Assembly: GCA_947475465.1 (NCBI GenBank)
Contig: CANJLK010000013.1
Location: 1-64,000, forward strand
Length of the DNA stretch: 64,000 bases
Direction: 5' to 3'
Source of the DNA: Caulobacteraceae bacterium
GTDB taxonomy: Bacteria > Pseudomonadota > Alphaproteobacteria > Caulobacterales > Caulobacteraceae
In this document: positions 10,572 to 18,955 of the stretch, one piece after another
How positions within the stretch are numbered: position 1 is the first letter of the stretch
How the letters are laid out: the number at the start of each line of letters is the position of its first letter
Program-made: the position numbers and the translations under genes
The notes under the pieces: model-generated
The model's input: only the letters and a program-made list of their open reading frames with translations
Told to the model about the DNA's origin: nothing
Database searches by the model: none

Positions 10572-10605
10572 GAACCGCCATGGCATGCCTTTGGCCAGGC
10601 GGTTC
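10572..10605 (-). promoter_or_regulatory. Structured leader upstream of rpmI
   Basis: The minus-strand leader forms an 8-base-pair stem (GAACCGCC with GGCGGTTC) extended by four further pairs (TGGC/GCCA) across a one-base bulge, capped by a 9-base loop. A second GC-rich stem (GGGGC/GCCCC, about 10530-10555) sits just before the rpmI ATG. No T tract follows, so these are not simple terminators. Possible L20-type leader control; not tested against a covariance model. Confidence 0.4.
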
Positions 10606-10655
10606 CGAAGGGGCGGGTTATTAGGCGAAAGGCGGCCGGAAAGCAAGGCTGGGCG

Positions 10656-11846
10656 TCAGGTGATCAGCGGCACCTCGCGCCGCAGCCGCATGGCGACGCC
10701 GAAGGCCACCACCAGCAGGACGGCGGCCAGGATGTAGGGCGCGCCAGGACTGATCAGGCTGAAGAGTTGGCCCGCGTAGATTGGGCCGCCGATGCGGGCC
10801 AGCGAATTGGAACTCATGTTGAGCCCCAGCATCTCGCCCTGGCGGCCGGGCGGGGCGGAGCGCGAGATCAGGCCCGAGAGGTTCGGGAATGAGATCGACT
10901 GGCCAATACAGATCAGGCTGAATCCCACCACCGCCACTTCCCAGACCGGCGCGAAACACTGGGTCAGCATGCCGACGAACATCAGGGTCAGGCCCGAGCT
11001 GATCACCAAGATCTCGCCATGGCGCCGCACCAGGCGGCCGGTGAGGAAGCCCTGGCAGAACACACCCAGCGCGCCGATCAGCATGAACGCCACGCCGATC
11101 TGGCGCGGACCCCAGCCGAAGCGGGCCTCCGTCCACAAGCCGAAGATCGATTCCGTGCCCGCGAAGCCGGAGATGGTGATGAAGCTGATGGGGATGACCC
11201 GGCTGATCACCGGGTGGCGGAAGGCCTCGCGTAGCCGGTGACGGGCTGCGACGCGTGGGGCATCGGTCTTCGGGCTGGTCTCGCGCACGACCAGCAGAAC
11301 CGCGAGCGCCGAGGCTAGGCCGCAGGCCGCGGCCAGGAACAGCGGCAGCTGGAACCCCAGGGCGCCGCGCTCCGGCTGGGCTAGCAGCCCGCCGATCGCC
11401 GGTCCCATCATGAAGCCGGCGCTGAACGCCCCGCCAATCAGGCCCATCCGGGCCGCCCGCTGCTGCGGCGGGGTGATGTCGGCCATCGAGCTTTGCAGGG
11501 TGGAGATGTTGCCCGAGAAGAAGCCGCCGGCGAACCGCGCGACCAGCGCCACCATGATGTTCGGCGAGAAGGCCAGGGCGAAGTAGAGCAGGGCCGCGAT
11601 AGCGATGGTGGTGATCAGCACGGGCCGGCGGCCGATCCGGTCGGAGAGCCGGCCCCAGAACGGCTCGCCCAGGAACTGGCCGGCGGAGAACATCGAGAAC
11701 AGCAGGGTGATCTGCCAGGCCGGCGCGTGGAACGCCTCGCCGAAGAAAGGCAGGAGGGGGATCACCAGGCCAAAGCCCGCGATGTTCAGGAAGATGACGG
11801 TCAGCAGGACGACGAGTGGGCGCAATTCGCCCTTTGCAAGGCTCAT
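10656..11846 (-). CDS. MFS transporter (tetracycline-efflux-like), second of a pair
   Basis: A 396-residue 12-helix transporter of the major facilitator superfamily. The N-terminal helix LNIAGFGLVIPLLPFF and the loop 2-3 motif GRLSDRIGRRPVL are those of the TetA/multidrug DHA1 group. The ATG at 11846 overlaps the stop of the upstream paralog by four bases (ATGA), implying translational coupling. The two proteins are clearly similar along their length, so they arose by tandem duplication. Substrate unknown. Neither gene belongs functionally with the translation genes that flank them. Confidence 0.85.
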   Translation of the reverse strand: MSLAKGELRPLVVLLTVIFLNIAGFGLVIPLLPFFGEAFHAPAWQITLLFSMFSAGQFLGEPFWGRLSDRIGRRPVLITTIAIAALLYFALAFSPNIMVALVARFAGGFFSGNISTLQSSMADITPPQQRAARMGLIGGAFSAGFMMGPAIGGLLAQPERGALGFQLPLFLAAACGLASALAVLLVVRETSPKTDAPRVAARHRLREAFRHPVISRVIPISFITISGFAGTESIFGLWTEARFGWGPRQIGVAFMLIGALGVFCQGFLTGRLVRRHGEILVISSGLTLMFVGMLTQCFAPVWEVAVVGFSLICIGQSISFPNLSGLISRSAPPGRQGEMLGLNMSSNSLARIGGPIYAGQLFSLISPGAPYILAAVLLVVAFGVAMRLRREVPLIT

Positions 11847-13084
11847 GGCGTGACCGCGGCCGGAACCGCCTCCCCAGCCCGCCGCGCCGCGCGATTGGCG
11901 GCGGCCACAGCCAGGAAGATGGCAGGCGCGACCACCGCGGCGCCCTGCAGGAACGGGGCGTTGATGCTGACCAGATCGAAGGTCAGGCCTGCGGCGAAGG
12001 GTCCGGTGACCCGAGACAGCGCGCCGCAGGCGTTGTTGAGCCCGAGTATCTGCCCGACCCTGTGAGGATCGGCGGCCCTGGAGATCAGGGCGCCGACATT
12101 GGGCCAGGCCACCGACTGTCCGGTAGCGGTGAGGCACATGAGGGCGACCGTGGTGGCCAAGCCGGTGGAGAGCGGCTGCAGGGCCGCGCCCAGGACTGTG
12201 ATCGTCATGCCGACAGCCAGCATGCGGCCGGGGCCATAGCGCTCGGAAAGCGGTCCGGTGGCGAAGACCTGCGTCAGGGCTGCGACGATGCCCATGAAGG
12301 CGAAGCAGACGCTGATCTGCCGGGGTCCCCAGCCGAACCGCGCCAGTCCCCACAGGCCGAACGTGGATTCGATGCCGTTGAAGGCGAAACCCACAAGGAA
12401 GGTCAGCAACATCAGCCGGCCGATCACCGGGTCGCGGACAGCCTCGCCCAGGGCGGCCCAGCGGTTGGGCCGATGGCTCATCGCCGTCTCGCGCTGGCGG
12501 CTTTCGCGGATGAACAGGAAGATCGACACCACTGAGGCGGCCGCCAGGCCGGCGGCGATGAAGAGCGGGATGCGGAATCCGGCGGGACCCATGTCGGTGT
12601 GGGCGAAGAGACCGCCCACGGCGGGCCCCACGATCATGCCGACGTTAAAGGCCGCGCCCTGACGCGAGAGCATTCGGGCGCGTTTCTCCGGCGCGGTGAC
12701 GTCGGAGATGTAGCCCTGGATTACCGAGTTGTTGCCGGCGAAGAAGCCGCCCAACAGGCGGATGGAGAAGGCGGCCCAGATGTTCGGCGCGAAGATCAGG
12801 CCCAGGTAGCACAGGCAGTTGGCGCTGATCGTCGTCATCAGCAGGGGCTTGCGCCCGTAGCGGTCGCTCAGCCGCCCCCAGAACGGCTCGCCGAAGAAGG
12901 CGCCCAGGGCATAGGCAGAGAACACCAGGCTGATCTGCCAGGACGCCGCGGCCATCGACTTGGCGTAGAAGGGCAGCAGCGGGATGATGATCCCGAAGCC
13001 CAGCATGTTGATGAAGATGACCGCGATAAGCGATGTCGCCGCCAGGGGGGGCGGCGTCGACGGCTGCGGCGCGGCGGGGGACAT
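11843..13084 (-). CDS. MFS transporter (tetracycline-efflux-like), first of a pair
   Basis: A 413-residue MFS protein, start chosen at 13084 (MSPAAPQPS) so that a short Pro/Ala-rich leader precedes the first helix FINMLGFGIIIPLLPFY. It has GRLSDRYGRKPLL in loop 2-3 and the VGPAVGGLFA motif in helix 5, marking it as a proton-coupled exporter of the DHA1 class. It overlaps its downstream paralog by four bases. Its start lies about 65 bases beyond the infC terminator, so it should be transcribed separately. Confidence 0.85.
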   Translation of the reverse strand: MSPAAPQPSTPPPLAATSLIAVIFINMLGFGIIIPLLPFYAKSMAAASWQISLVFSAYALGAFFGEPFWGRLSDRYGRKPLLMTTISANCLCYLGLIFAPNIWAAFSIRLLGGFFAGNNSVIQGYISDVTAPEKRARMLSRQGAAFNVGMIVGPAVGGLFAHTDMGPAGFRIPLFIAAGLAAASVVSIFLFIRESRQRETAMSHRPNRWAALGEAVRDPVIGRLMLLTFLVGFAFNGIESTFGLWGLARFGWGPRQISVCFAFMGIVAALTQVFATGPLSERYGPGRMLAVGMTITVLGAALQPLSTGLATTVALMCLTATGQSVAWPNVGALISRAADPHRVGQILGLNNACGALSRVTGPFAAGLTFDLVSINAPFLQGAAVVAPAIFLAVAAANRAARRAGEAVPAAVTP

Positions 13085-13147
13085 GGCTGCGCTGTTAAGC
13101 GCAACCGGACGCTGCGGCAAGGCTGGGAGGCCGTCGACCGGGCTGCC

Positions 13148-13183
13148 AAAAAGGCGAAAGCGGCCGCCCTGATGGCGACCGCT
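13148..13183 (-). terminator. Intrinsic terminator of infC
   Basis: On the minus strand a 10-base-pair stem (AGCGGTCGCC with GGCGGCCGCT, one G-T pair, 5-base loop) is followed by TTCGCCTTTTT. It lies about 30 bases after the infC stop and before the MFS pair, so infC ends here. Confidence 0.8.
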
Positions 13184-13214
13184 CTCTAAATCCACTCAGG
13201 ATGTCGGACCGACC

Positions 13215-13748
13215 TCAGCGCGGCGCGAGGATCATGATCATCTGGCGGCCTTCCATGCGCGGCTCGTATTCGCACTTGGCGATCGGCTCGAAGTCGGCGC
13301 GGACCTTTTGCAGCAGCTTCATGCCGAGTTCCGGGTGGGCAAGTTCGCGGCCGCGGAAGCGCAGCGTCACCTTGACCTTGTCGCCTTCTTCGAAGAACCG
13401 GTTCATCGAGCGCTGCTTGACCTCATAGTCATGCGTGTCGATGTTCGGGCGGAGTTTGATCTCCTTGATTTCCTGAACCTTCTGCCGCTTGCGCGCCTCG
13501 TTCTTCTTCTTCTGCTCCTGGAACTTGAACTTGCCGTAGTCCAGGATCTTGCAGACGGGCGGATCCGCGTTCGGGACGATCTCAACCAGATCGAGGCCGG
13601 CTTCTTCAGCGGCTTCCAGGGCGGAGGAGGTCGGCATGACGCCTTGCTTCTCTCCCGCCTGGTCGATCAGCAGGACCTTGGGGACGCGGATTTCATCATT
13701 GATGCGCAGCCCGTCCTTGACGGGGGGGGCGTTCATGGGACGGCGAAT
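13215..13748 (-). CDS. infC: Translation initiation factor IF-3, probable ATT start
   Basis: IF-3 binds the 30S subunit and checks the start codon and initiator tRNA. The body has the N-domain motif [22 protein letters not shown], the linker rich in Lys and Glu ([13 protein letters not shown]) and the C-domain [22 protein letters not shown]. An ATG at 13736 has no ribosome-binding site nearby. Four codons upstream, in frame, is ATT at 13748, eight bases after a perfect AGGAG (13757-13761), giving an N-terminus [13 protein letters not shown] and 177 residues. infC is known to use AUU or other rare starts for autoregulation because IF-3 rejects them, so I take the ATT. Own terminator downstream; single-gene unit. 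Confidence 0.93.
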   Translation of the reverse strand: MRRPMNAPPVKDGLRINDEIRVPKVLLIDQAGEKQGVMPTSSALEAAEEAGLDLVEIVPNADPPVCKILDYGKFKFQEQKKKNEARKRQKVQEIKEIKLRPNIDTHDYEVKQRSMNRFFEEGDKVKVTLRFRGRELAHPELGMKLLQKVRADFEPIAKCEYEPRMEGRQMIMILAPR

Positions 13749-13756
13749 AGGCGAGG

Positions 13757-13761
13757 CTCCT
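13757..13761 (-). promoter_or_regulatory. Ribosome-binding site that fixes the infC ATT start
   Basis: AGGAG on the minus strand, eight bases before the ATT at 13748 and twenty before the first ATG. The spacing is ideal for ATT and too long for ATG. Confidence 0.75.
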
Positions 13762-13816
13762 AGATTGTTTCAACTAAAACGCCGGCGCGCGTCGGTGCGC
13801 TCCGGCTCTGGCCCAT

Positions 13817-13847
13817 AGTATATGATTGAGCGCCCGGGCGCTATCAA
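13817..13847 (-). promoter_or_regulatory. Candidate infC promoter
   Basis: On the minus strand TTGATA (13847-13842) and TATACT (13822-13817) are separated by 19 bases, one or two more than ideal. The spacer contains a perfect 14-base palindrome (AGCGCCCGGGCGCT). The start point would be near 13809, giving a leader of about 60 bases that can fold into a GC-rich stem (13782-13805) before the AGGAG. Confidence 0.4.
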
Positions 13848-13875
13848 GCCGCGGCGCGCGCCGTTCGGACCAACC

Positions 13876-14853
13876 TCAGGGTGTGGCGAGCAGGGAAGCG
13901 GCCGCCTGTGCCACCTGAGCCACAGGCAGTTCGGAGAGGCGCTCGGCCCTGAGCACAGCCACCTTTCCGCGCGGCGCGGACAGGGCCGGGTCGGAGGCGC
14001 TGGAGAAGAGCACGACGGTAGGCGCGCCGGCCGCGGCGGCCAGGTGCAGCGGGCCGGTGTCGTTTCCGACCGCCAGCGCGGCCTTGGCGCCCAGCACGGC
14101 GATGCGCGCGAAGTCGGTGCGGCCGGTCAGATCGCGGGTGCGAGGCGCCTCGCGCTGGATAGCCTGGGCCAGGCCCGCCTCCTGCGGTCCGCCGATCACC
14201 ACGATGTCGAGGCCGCGCGCATAGAGGATGCGGGCCAGTTCGGCGTATTTCTCCACTGGCCAGCGCTTCTCGGGGCGGTGGGCCGAACCGCCGGGCACGA
14301 ACATGGCGTAGGGCCTGGGCTTGACGCCAGGCGTCGGCGGCCGTTCGCCGGGCGCGGCAGCGAGCACCCAGGCGAGGTCGGGCCCGGGCGCGGTCCCTTC
14401 CGCGGTCGGGGCGTCGGGCCAAATGCCGGCGTACATCAACTGGTCGGCCTGGCGCTCCAGGGTGTGCATCTGGTTTCGCAGGCGATTCTTGTGCGGCATG
14501 GAGCAGCCGATGGCGATGCCCGACCAGGGCGGAGGATCGGGCCGCATGACCTGGAAGATGCGGTTCGACTGGGCGGACGTCTGAAGGTCATAGACCCGGT
14601 CATAGCGGGCGGCGCGCAGCCGGCGGCGCAGCGCCATCCACTGGGCGAAGCCTTCCGGCCGGCCGTCGGTGTAGACCGCGTTGAAATAGGGCGAGGCCTT
14701 TGCCAGGGCCTCGAACGGCGGGGTGGTCAGGAGGCTGATATGGGCCTTGGGGTGCGCCAGGCGGATCCGCTTCATCGCCGCCAGGGCCAGGACGAAATCG
14801 CCCAGCGCCGAGAGCTTGATGACCAGGATCTTCTCGACTTCGCGACGGGCCAT
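13876..14853 (-). CDS. GT9-family heptosyltransferase-like protein
   Basis: A 325-residue glycosyltransferase of the ADP-heptose:LPS heptosyltransferase family (GT9). It starts MARREVEKILVIKLSALGDF, the phosphate-binding first loop of the N-terminal Rossmann domain. The C-terminal domain carries the nucleotide-sugar site with FVPGGSAHRPEKRWP and AVGNDTGPLHLAAAAG. It would add a heptose or similar sugar to the LPS core at the inner face of the membrane. The ATG overlaps the stop of the upstream GT4 gene (TGATG), so the two are coupled. Confidence 0.88.
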   Translation of the reverse strand: MARREVEKILVIKLSALGDFVLALAAMKRIRLAHPKAHISLLTTPPFEALAKASPYFNAVYTDGRPEGFAQWMALRRRLRAARYDRVYDLQTSAQSNRIFQVMRPDPPPWSGIAIGCSMPHKNRLRNQMHTLERQADQLMYAGIWPDAPTAEGTAPGPDLAWVLAAAPGERPPTPGVKPRPYAMFVPGGSAHRPEKRWPVEKYAELARILYARGLDIVVIGGPQEAGLAQAIQREAPRTRDLTGRTDFARIAVLGAKAALAVGNDTGPLHLAAAAGAPTVVLFSSASDPALSAPRGKVAVLRAERLSELPVAQVAQAAASLLATP

Positions 14854-16016
14854 CAGCGACGGGCCTCCAGCACGCGTCCATAGGCCGCCAGCGTCGCTTC
14901 GCACATGGCGTCCACACGGTAGAGCTGGCGGGTTCGATTCATGCCGGCCTGGCCCATCGCCAGCCTCTGGCCGGGGCCCAGGTCCATCGCCCGCGTCATG
15001 GCCTTGGCCCAGGCCTGGGCGTCGCCGGGGGCCGCCAGCCAGCCCGTGACGCCGTCGACCACGGTCTCCATCGCTCCGCCATGCGCCGAGGCGATGACCG
15101 GGCGGCCCATGGTCTGAGGCTCCACCGCGGTTCGGCCGAAGGATTCCGGCACGGTCGTCGGCAGGATCGCCACATCGGCGGCGAGGAAGGCGGCCGGCAT
15201 GTCGTCGCAGTGACCCGTGATTCTGAAATTGTCGCCAAGGTCGGCCTCGGTGATGGCCTTGGCCAGCTCCTCGCCATAGCCCGTGCGGCCTTGGTCGTCG
15301 CCGGTGAACAGGATGAGAAAATCGGTCCGGCCCTCGGCTTTCATCCGCGCGGCGGCCTCAATGACGGTCAGGTGGCCCTTGATGCGGGTCAGCCGCCCGG
15401 CCAGCAGGAACCTAGTCCGGCGGTCGTCGGCGGCGACGCCCCAGGCTGCGCGGATGGCTTCCACACGGTCGGGTGTGACCCAGGCCGGATTGAAGCGGTC
15501 GAGGTCCACACCGCGCGGGATGGCCACCACCTTGTGGGGATCGACCCCGTGCTCGGCCAGCACATGGGCGCGGGTGTACTCTGAATTGGCGATCACCAGG
15601 TCGCCGCGGGTCATCACGGCGTTGTACCAGCGCTTCAGGCCCGACTTGGCCTTGTAGATGCCATGGTAGGTGGCGACGAACGGGGTCTTGGTGGCCTGCG
15701 CGGCCCAGAGCGCCGCGAAGGCCGGGGCGCGGGAACGGGCGTGGACCAGGCTCACGCGCTCGCTGCGGATCAGGTCCACAAGCCTGGCCGCATTACCCAG
15801 CATAACCAGGGGATTCTTGGTCTGCACCGGCATCTGCGCCAGGCGTGCGCCATCGGCTTCCAGCCGGGCGGTCATGCGGCCGCCGCGGGTCGCCACAAAG
15901 GCCCGGCCGCCCGCCGCGATGACCGCGCGGGCGACATCGATGGTCGTCTGCTCAGCGCCGCCGGTTTCCAGCTCCGGGACGACCTGCAGTAGTGTGAAGT
16001 CAGGAGGGAGAGCCAC
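14853..16016 (-). CDS. GT4-family glycosyltransferase
   Basis: A 387-residue GT-B glycosyltransferase. Near the N-terminus is ETGGAEQTTIDVA, the acceptor-side glycine-rich loop. The C-terminal donor domain has LLAGRLTRIKGH and PESFGRTAVEPQTMGRPVIAS, the EX7E-type motif of family GT4. I start it at the GTG at 16016 (VALPPDFTLLQ) because an AGGGG lies just upstream and longer forms would run into the divergent hydrolase gene. Spacing from that site to the GTG is short, so the start is uncertain. It probably works with the GT9 enzyme on LPS core or another surface glycan. Confidence 0.85.
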   Translation of the reverse strand: MALPPDFTLLQVVPELETGGAEQTTIDVARAVIAAGGRAFVATRGGRMTARLEADGARLAQMPVQTKNPLVMLGNAARLVDLIRSERVSLVHARSRAPAFAALWAAQATKTPFVATYHGIYKAKSGLKRWYNAVMTRGDLVIANSEYTRAHVLAEHGVDPHKVVAIPRGVDLDRFNPAWVTPDRVEAIRAAWGVAADDRRTRFLLAGRLTRIKGHLTVIEAAARMKAEGRTDFLILFTGDDQGRTGYGEELAKAITEADLGDNFRITGHCDDMPAAFLAADVAILPTTVPESFGRTAVEPQTMGRPVIASAHGGAMETVVDGVTGWLAAPGDAQAWAKAMTRAMDLGPGQRLAMGQAGMNRTRQLYRVDAMCEATLAAYGRVLEARR

Positions 16017-16074
16017 GTCCCCTGCATACCCCGAAACGGGGTGGCGTAAAGACCGCCGCGCGTTATGAGGCCAC

Positions 16075-16824
16075 ATGCAAGAGACCTCCGGAATCCTGAT
16101 GCGGCCCGACGGCGAGACGTTGGCGTGGCGCCGCGTGCTGGGGGCGGGCCGAACGGTGGTCTGGCTGGGTGGCTTTCGCTCCGACATGAGCGGCTCCAAG
16201 GCCCAGGCGCTGGCCGACTGGGCCGGGCGGTCCTGGCGGGGCTATCTGCGCTTCGACTACCTTGGCCATGGGCGATCGAGCGGCGACTTCCAGTCCAAGG
16301 GCACGATCACCCGCTGGCGTGAGGACGTGCTGGCCGTGTTGGACGAGATGGTCGATGGGCCGGCCATACTGGTCGGATCGTCGATGGGCGGCTGGCTGGC
16401 CTGCCTGGCGGCGCTGGCCCGGCCAGAGCAGGTGAAGGGTCTGGTGCTGATCGCGCCGGCCGCCGACTTCTCGGGCAAGCTGATGGAACCCAATCTGCCG
16501 CCTGAGGCGCGGGAGGCCCTGACGCGGGACGGCGTCTGGATGCGGCCCTCGGCCTATGGCGACGGGCCCTATCCGATCACCCGGGCGCTGATCGAGGACG
16601 GCGCGCGCTGGTCGATCCTGGGGGGCGAGCCCATCCCCATCGAATGCCCGGTGCGCATCCTGCAGGGCGGCGAGGACCCGGATGTGCCCTGGCGCCACGC
16701 CCTGGAGCTGGCCCAGGCCCTGAAGAGCCGCGACCTGACCTTCACGCTCATCAGGGACGGTGACCACCGCCTGTCGCGGGACCAGGATATCGCCCGGCTG
16801 GTGGCGGCGGTGGCTGAGCTCTAG
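16075..16824 (+). CDS. Alpha/beta hydrolase (ABHD10-like)
   Basis: A 249-residue cytoplasmic serine hydrolase. The nucleophile elbow GSSMGG places Ser at about 103; Asp near 201-203 (GGEDPDVP) and His at about 231 (DGDHRLS) complete the triad. The pattern RFDYLGHGRSSGDF and the GSSMGGWLACLAAL helix resemble ABHD10-type thioesterases, which remove acyl groups from protein cysteines. The exact substrate is not assignable. It lies between divergent GT4 and convergent SDR genes and looks monocistronic. Confidence 0.85.
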   Translation: MQETSGILMRPDGETLAWRRVLGAGRTVVWLGGFRSDMSGSKAQALADWAGRSWRGYLRFDYLGHGRSSGDFQSKGTITRWREDVLAVLDEMVDGPAILVGSSMGGWLACLAALARPEQVKGLVLIAPAADFSGKLMEPNLPPEAREALTRDGVWMRPSAYGDGPYPITRALIEDGARWSILGGEPIPIECPVRILQGGEDPDVPWRHALELAQALKSRDLTFTLIRDGDHRLSRDQDIARLVAAVAEL

Positions 16825-16863
16825 CGTTTCCCGGTTCCTCCCCTTTGCGGGAGCAACTTGCGA

Positions 16864-17715
16864 TCAGCTCCCTGCCGCCAGGATCGCGGCCAGTCCTTCG
16901 CGATAGGTGGGATAGGCCGGCCGCCAGCCCAGCTCGGCCTTGGCTCGGGCGTTGGAGACGCGCTTGCTCTCGGCATAGAACCGCTGGGCCATGGGCGAAA
17001 GGCCGGCCTCAGCCAAAGGGATTTCCGGCGGTGGCGGCAAGCCCAGGAGGCTCGCGGCATAGGCGATGACATCGCTGTTGGGGGCGGGCTCATCGTCGCA
17101 GAGGTTGTAGGCGCCGCCGGGTCTTGGCCGGGCGATTGAGGCCTCCAGGCCGGCGGCCAGATCGTCCACATGGATTCGCGAGAAGACCTGGCCGGGCGCG
17201 GCGATCCGCCGGGCATCGCCGGCCCGAAGCCGATCCAGCGCCGAGCGGCCCGGGCCGTAGATGCCGGGCAGCCGCAAGACCTGAACCGTAAGACCCATGC
17301 CGCGGCCGACTTCGAGCCAGTCGCGCTCGGCGCCGACCCTGCGCGCGCCCTCCATCGACTGAGCATTGAGCGCGCTCTGTTCGAACACCCACCCGCCGCG
17401 CCGGTCGCCGTAGACGCCGGTGGTCGAGAGGTAGCCGATCCAGTCGGGGAAGGCGTTTGCGCGGGCGAGTTCCGGGACCAGGGCGCGCAGGCCGGGACAG
17501 CCTTCGGCGTCCGGGGGTGCGGTGATCAGCACGGCGTCAGCGCCGGACATGGCCTCGGCCAGGCGGTCGGCTTCCGAAAGCGCGATGGCCGTGACCTCCG
17601 CGCCGACGGCTCTTGCAGGATCGCGCACCGCGGCGGTGATCGCCCAGCCCTTCGGCGCCAGGCGGCGGGCCAGGGCGCGGCCGGTGTAGCCGAAGCCAAA
17701 GGTGAAGAGGCGCAT
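16864..17715 (-). CDS. NAD(P)-dependent epimerase/SDR family protein
   Basis: A 283-residue Rossmann protein of the atypical short-chain dehydrogenase group (YeeZ-like). It has GFGYTG at 7-12 for the dinucleotide, YLSTTGVYGD, then RLPGIYGPGRS and FSRIHVDDLA, motifs shared with NAD-dependent epimerases. The usual YxxxK catalytic pair is not obvious, as is common in this subgroup. Its ATG overlaps the stop of the upstream Fsr-like transporter (TGATG). Substrate unknown. Confidence 0.82.
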   Translation of the reverse strand: MRLFTFGFGYTGRALARRLAPKGWAITAAVRDPARAVGAEVTAIALSEADRLAEAMSGADAVLITAPPDAEGCPGLRALVPELARANAFPDWIGYLSTTGVYGDRRGGWVFEQSALNAQSMEGARRVGAERDWLEVGRGMGLTVQVLRLPGIYGPGRSALDRLRAGDARRIAAPGQVFSRIHVDDLAAGLEASIARPRPGGAYNLCDDEPAPNSDVIAYAASLLGLPPPPEIPLAEAGLSPMAQRFYAESKRVSNARAKAELGWRPAYPTYREGLAAILAAGS

Positions 17716-18941
17716 CAGGCCTTCTTCTTCTCCATGTCGGGCAGGAAAGCGGCCAGCAGGCCGATGGCCGGCAGGAAGGCGCAGACCTGGTAGACGAAGA
17801 CAATGCCCTTGAGGTCAGCCAGGCGGCCCAGCACGGCCGCCCCGATGCCGCCCAGCCCGAAGCTGAGGCCGAAGCAAAGGCCGGCCACCATGCCGACGTT
17901 TCCGGGCGCAAGGTCCTGGGCGAAGACCACGATGGCCGGGAATGCGGAGGCCAGGATCAGGCCGATGGCGATGCTCAGCGGCGCGGTCCAGAACAGTCCC
18001 ACGTGCGGCAAGAGCAGCGTGAAGGGCAGGCAGCCCAGGATCGAGAACCAGATCACCCGCTTGCGCCCCAGTCGGTCGCCCAGCGGTCCGCCGAGGATCG
18101 TACCCACGGCGACGGCCGCCAGGAAGAGGGACAGGTGCAGCTGGGCGGCGCGCACCGACAGGCCGAACTGGTGGATCAGGTAGAAGGTTAAGTAGCTGGT
18201 GATGCTGGCCAGGTAGACGAACTTCGAGAAGATCAGGGCCACCAGGATGGACAGGCCCTGGGCCGCCTTACCGCGCGGCAGGGGCGCATGGGCCAGACCG
18301 CCCTTGCGGCCCGCCATCCGCGCCAGACCATGGTGCTTGTACCAGAGACCTACGTTCCACAGGATCGCGCCGGACAGGAGGGCCAGCAGGGCGAAGAAGG
18401 CCAGGCTTGTCTGACCATAGCGGACCACGAAAATCGCCGCGGCCAGGGGGCCGATCGCCTGGCCTGCGTTGCCGCCCACCTGGAACAGGGCCTGGGCCAA
18501 GCCAGGACGCGGCCCCGCCGCCATCCGCGCGACCCTGGAGGATTCCGGATGGAAGACCGAGGACCCCATGCCCAGCAGGCAGGCGCCGGCCAGGATGATC
18601 CCGTAGCTGTGGGCGATGGAGAGCACCACGAGGCCGGCCAGAGAGAACAGCACGCCGCCGGGCAAGGCCATGGGCGTCGGGCGGCGGTCGGCATAGAGGC
18701 CGACCAAGGGCTGAAGGATCGAGGCGGTGATCTGGTAGGCGAGCGTCACCAGCCCGATCTGGCCGAAGGTCAGACCGAGATCCGCCTTGAACTGGGGATA
18801 GATGGCCGGCAGCAGCGACTGCATCATGTCGTTGAGGCCGTGGCAGACGCTGATTGCCACGATGACGCTGAAGACGGTGCCGCCCGGGTCCTTGCCGGGC
18901 GCCTGGGGCGGCGTTTCCGCGTCGAGGATCTGGTCGCTCAT
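17715..18941 (-). CDS. MFS transporter, fosmidomycin-resistance (Fsr) type
   Basis: A 408-residue 12-helix transporter. The first helix SVCHGLNDMMQSLLPAIYP and the helix 4-5 region GSSVFHPESSRVARMA and FQVGGNAGQAIGPL are diagnostic of the Fsr subgroup of the MFS, whose members export fosmidomycin and related compounds. Loop 2-3 has ADRRPTP. It starts 14 bases after galU and is coupled to the SDR gene, giving the order galU, fsr-like, SDR on one strand. Its natural substrate here is unknown. Confidence 0.88.
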   Translation of the reverse strand: MSDQILDAETPPQAPGKDPGGTVFSVIVAISVCHGLNDMMQSLLPAIYPQFKADLGLTFGQIGLVTLAYQITASILQPLVGLYADRRPTPMALPGGVLFSLAGLVVLSIAHSYGIILAGACLLGMGSSVFHPESSRVARMAAGPRPGLAQALFQVGGNAGQAIGPLAAAIFVVRYGQTSLAFFALLALLSGAILWNVGLWYKHHGLARMAGRKGGLAHAPLPRGKAAQGLSILVALIFSKFVYLASITSYLTFYLIHQFGLSVRAAQLHLSLFLAAVAVGTILGGPLGDRLGRKRVIWFSILGCLPFTLLLPHVGLFWTAPLSIAIGLILASAFPAIVVFAQDLAPGNVGMVAGLCFGLSFGLGGIGAAVLGRLADLKGIVFVYQVCAFLPAIGLLAAFLPDMEKKKA

Positions 18942-18955
18942 CCGCGGGACAACTC

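Noticed and set aside
13776-13805. Transcription attenuator in the infC leader
   Set aside because: A stem followed by TTTT exists on the minus strand, but it would start only a few bases after the predicted transcription start, too close for termination.
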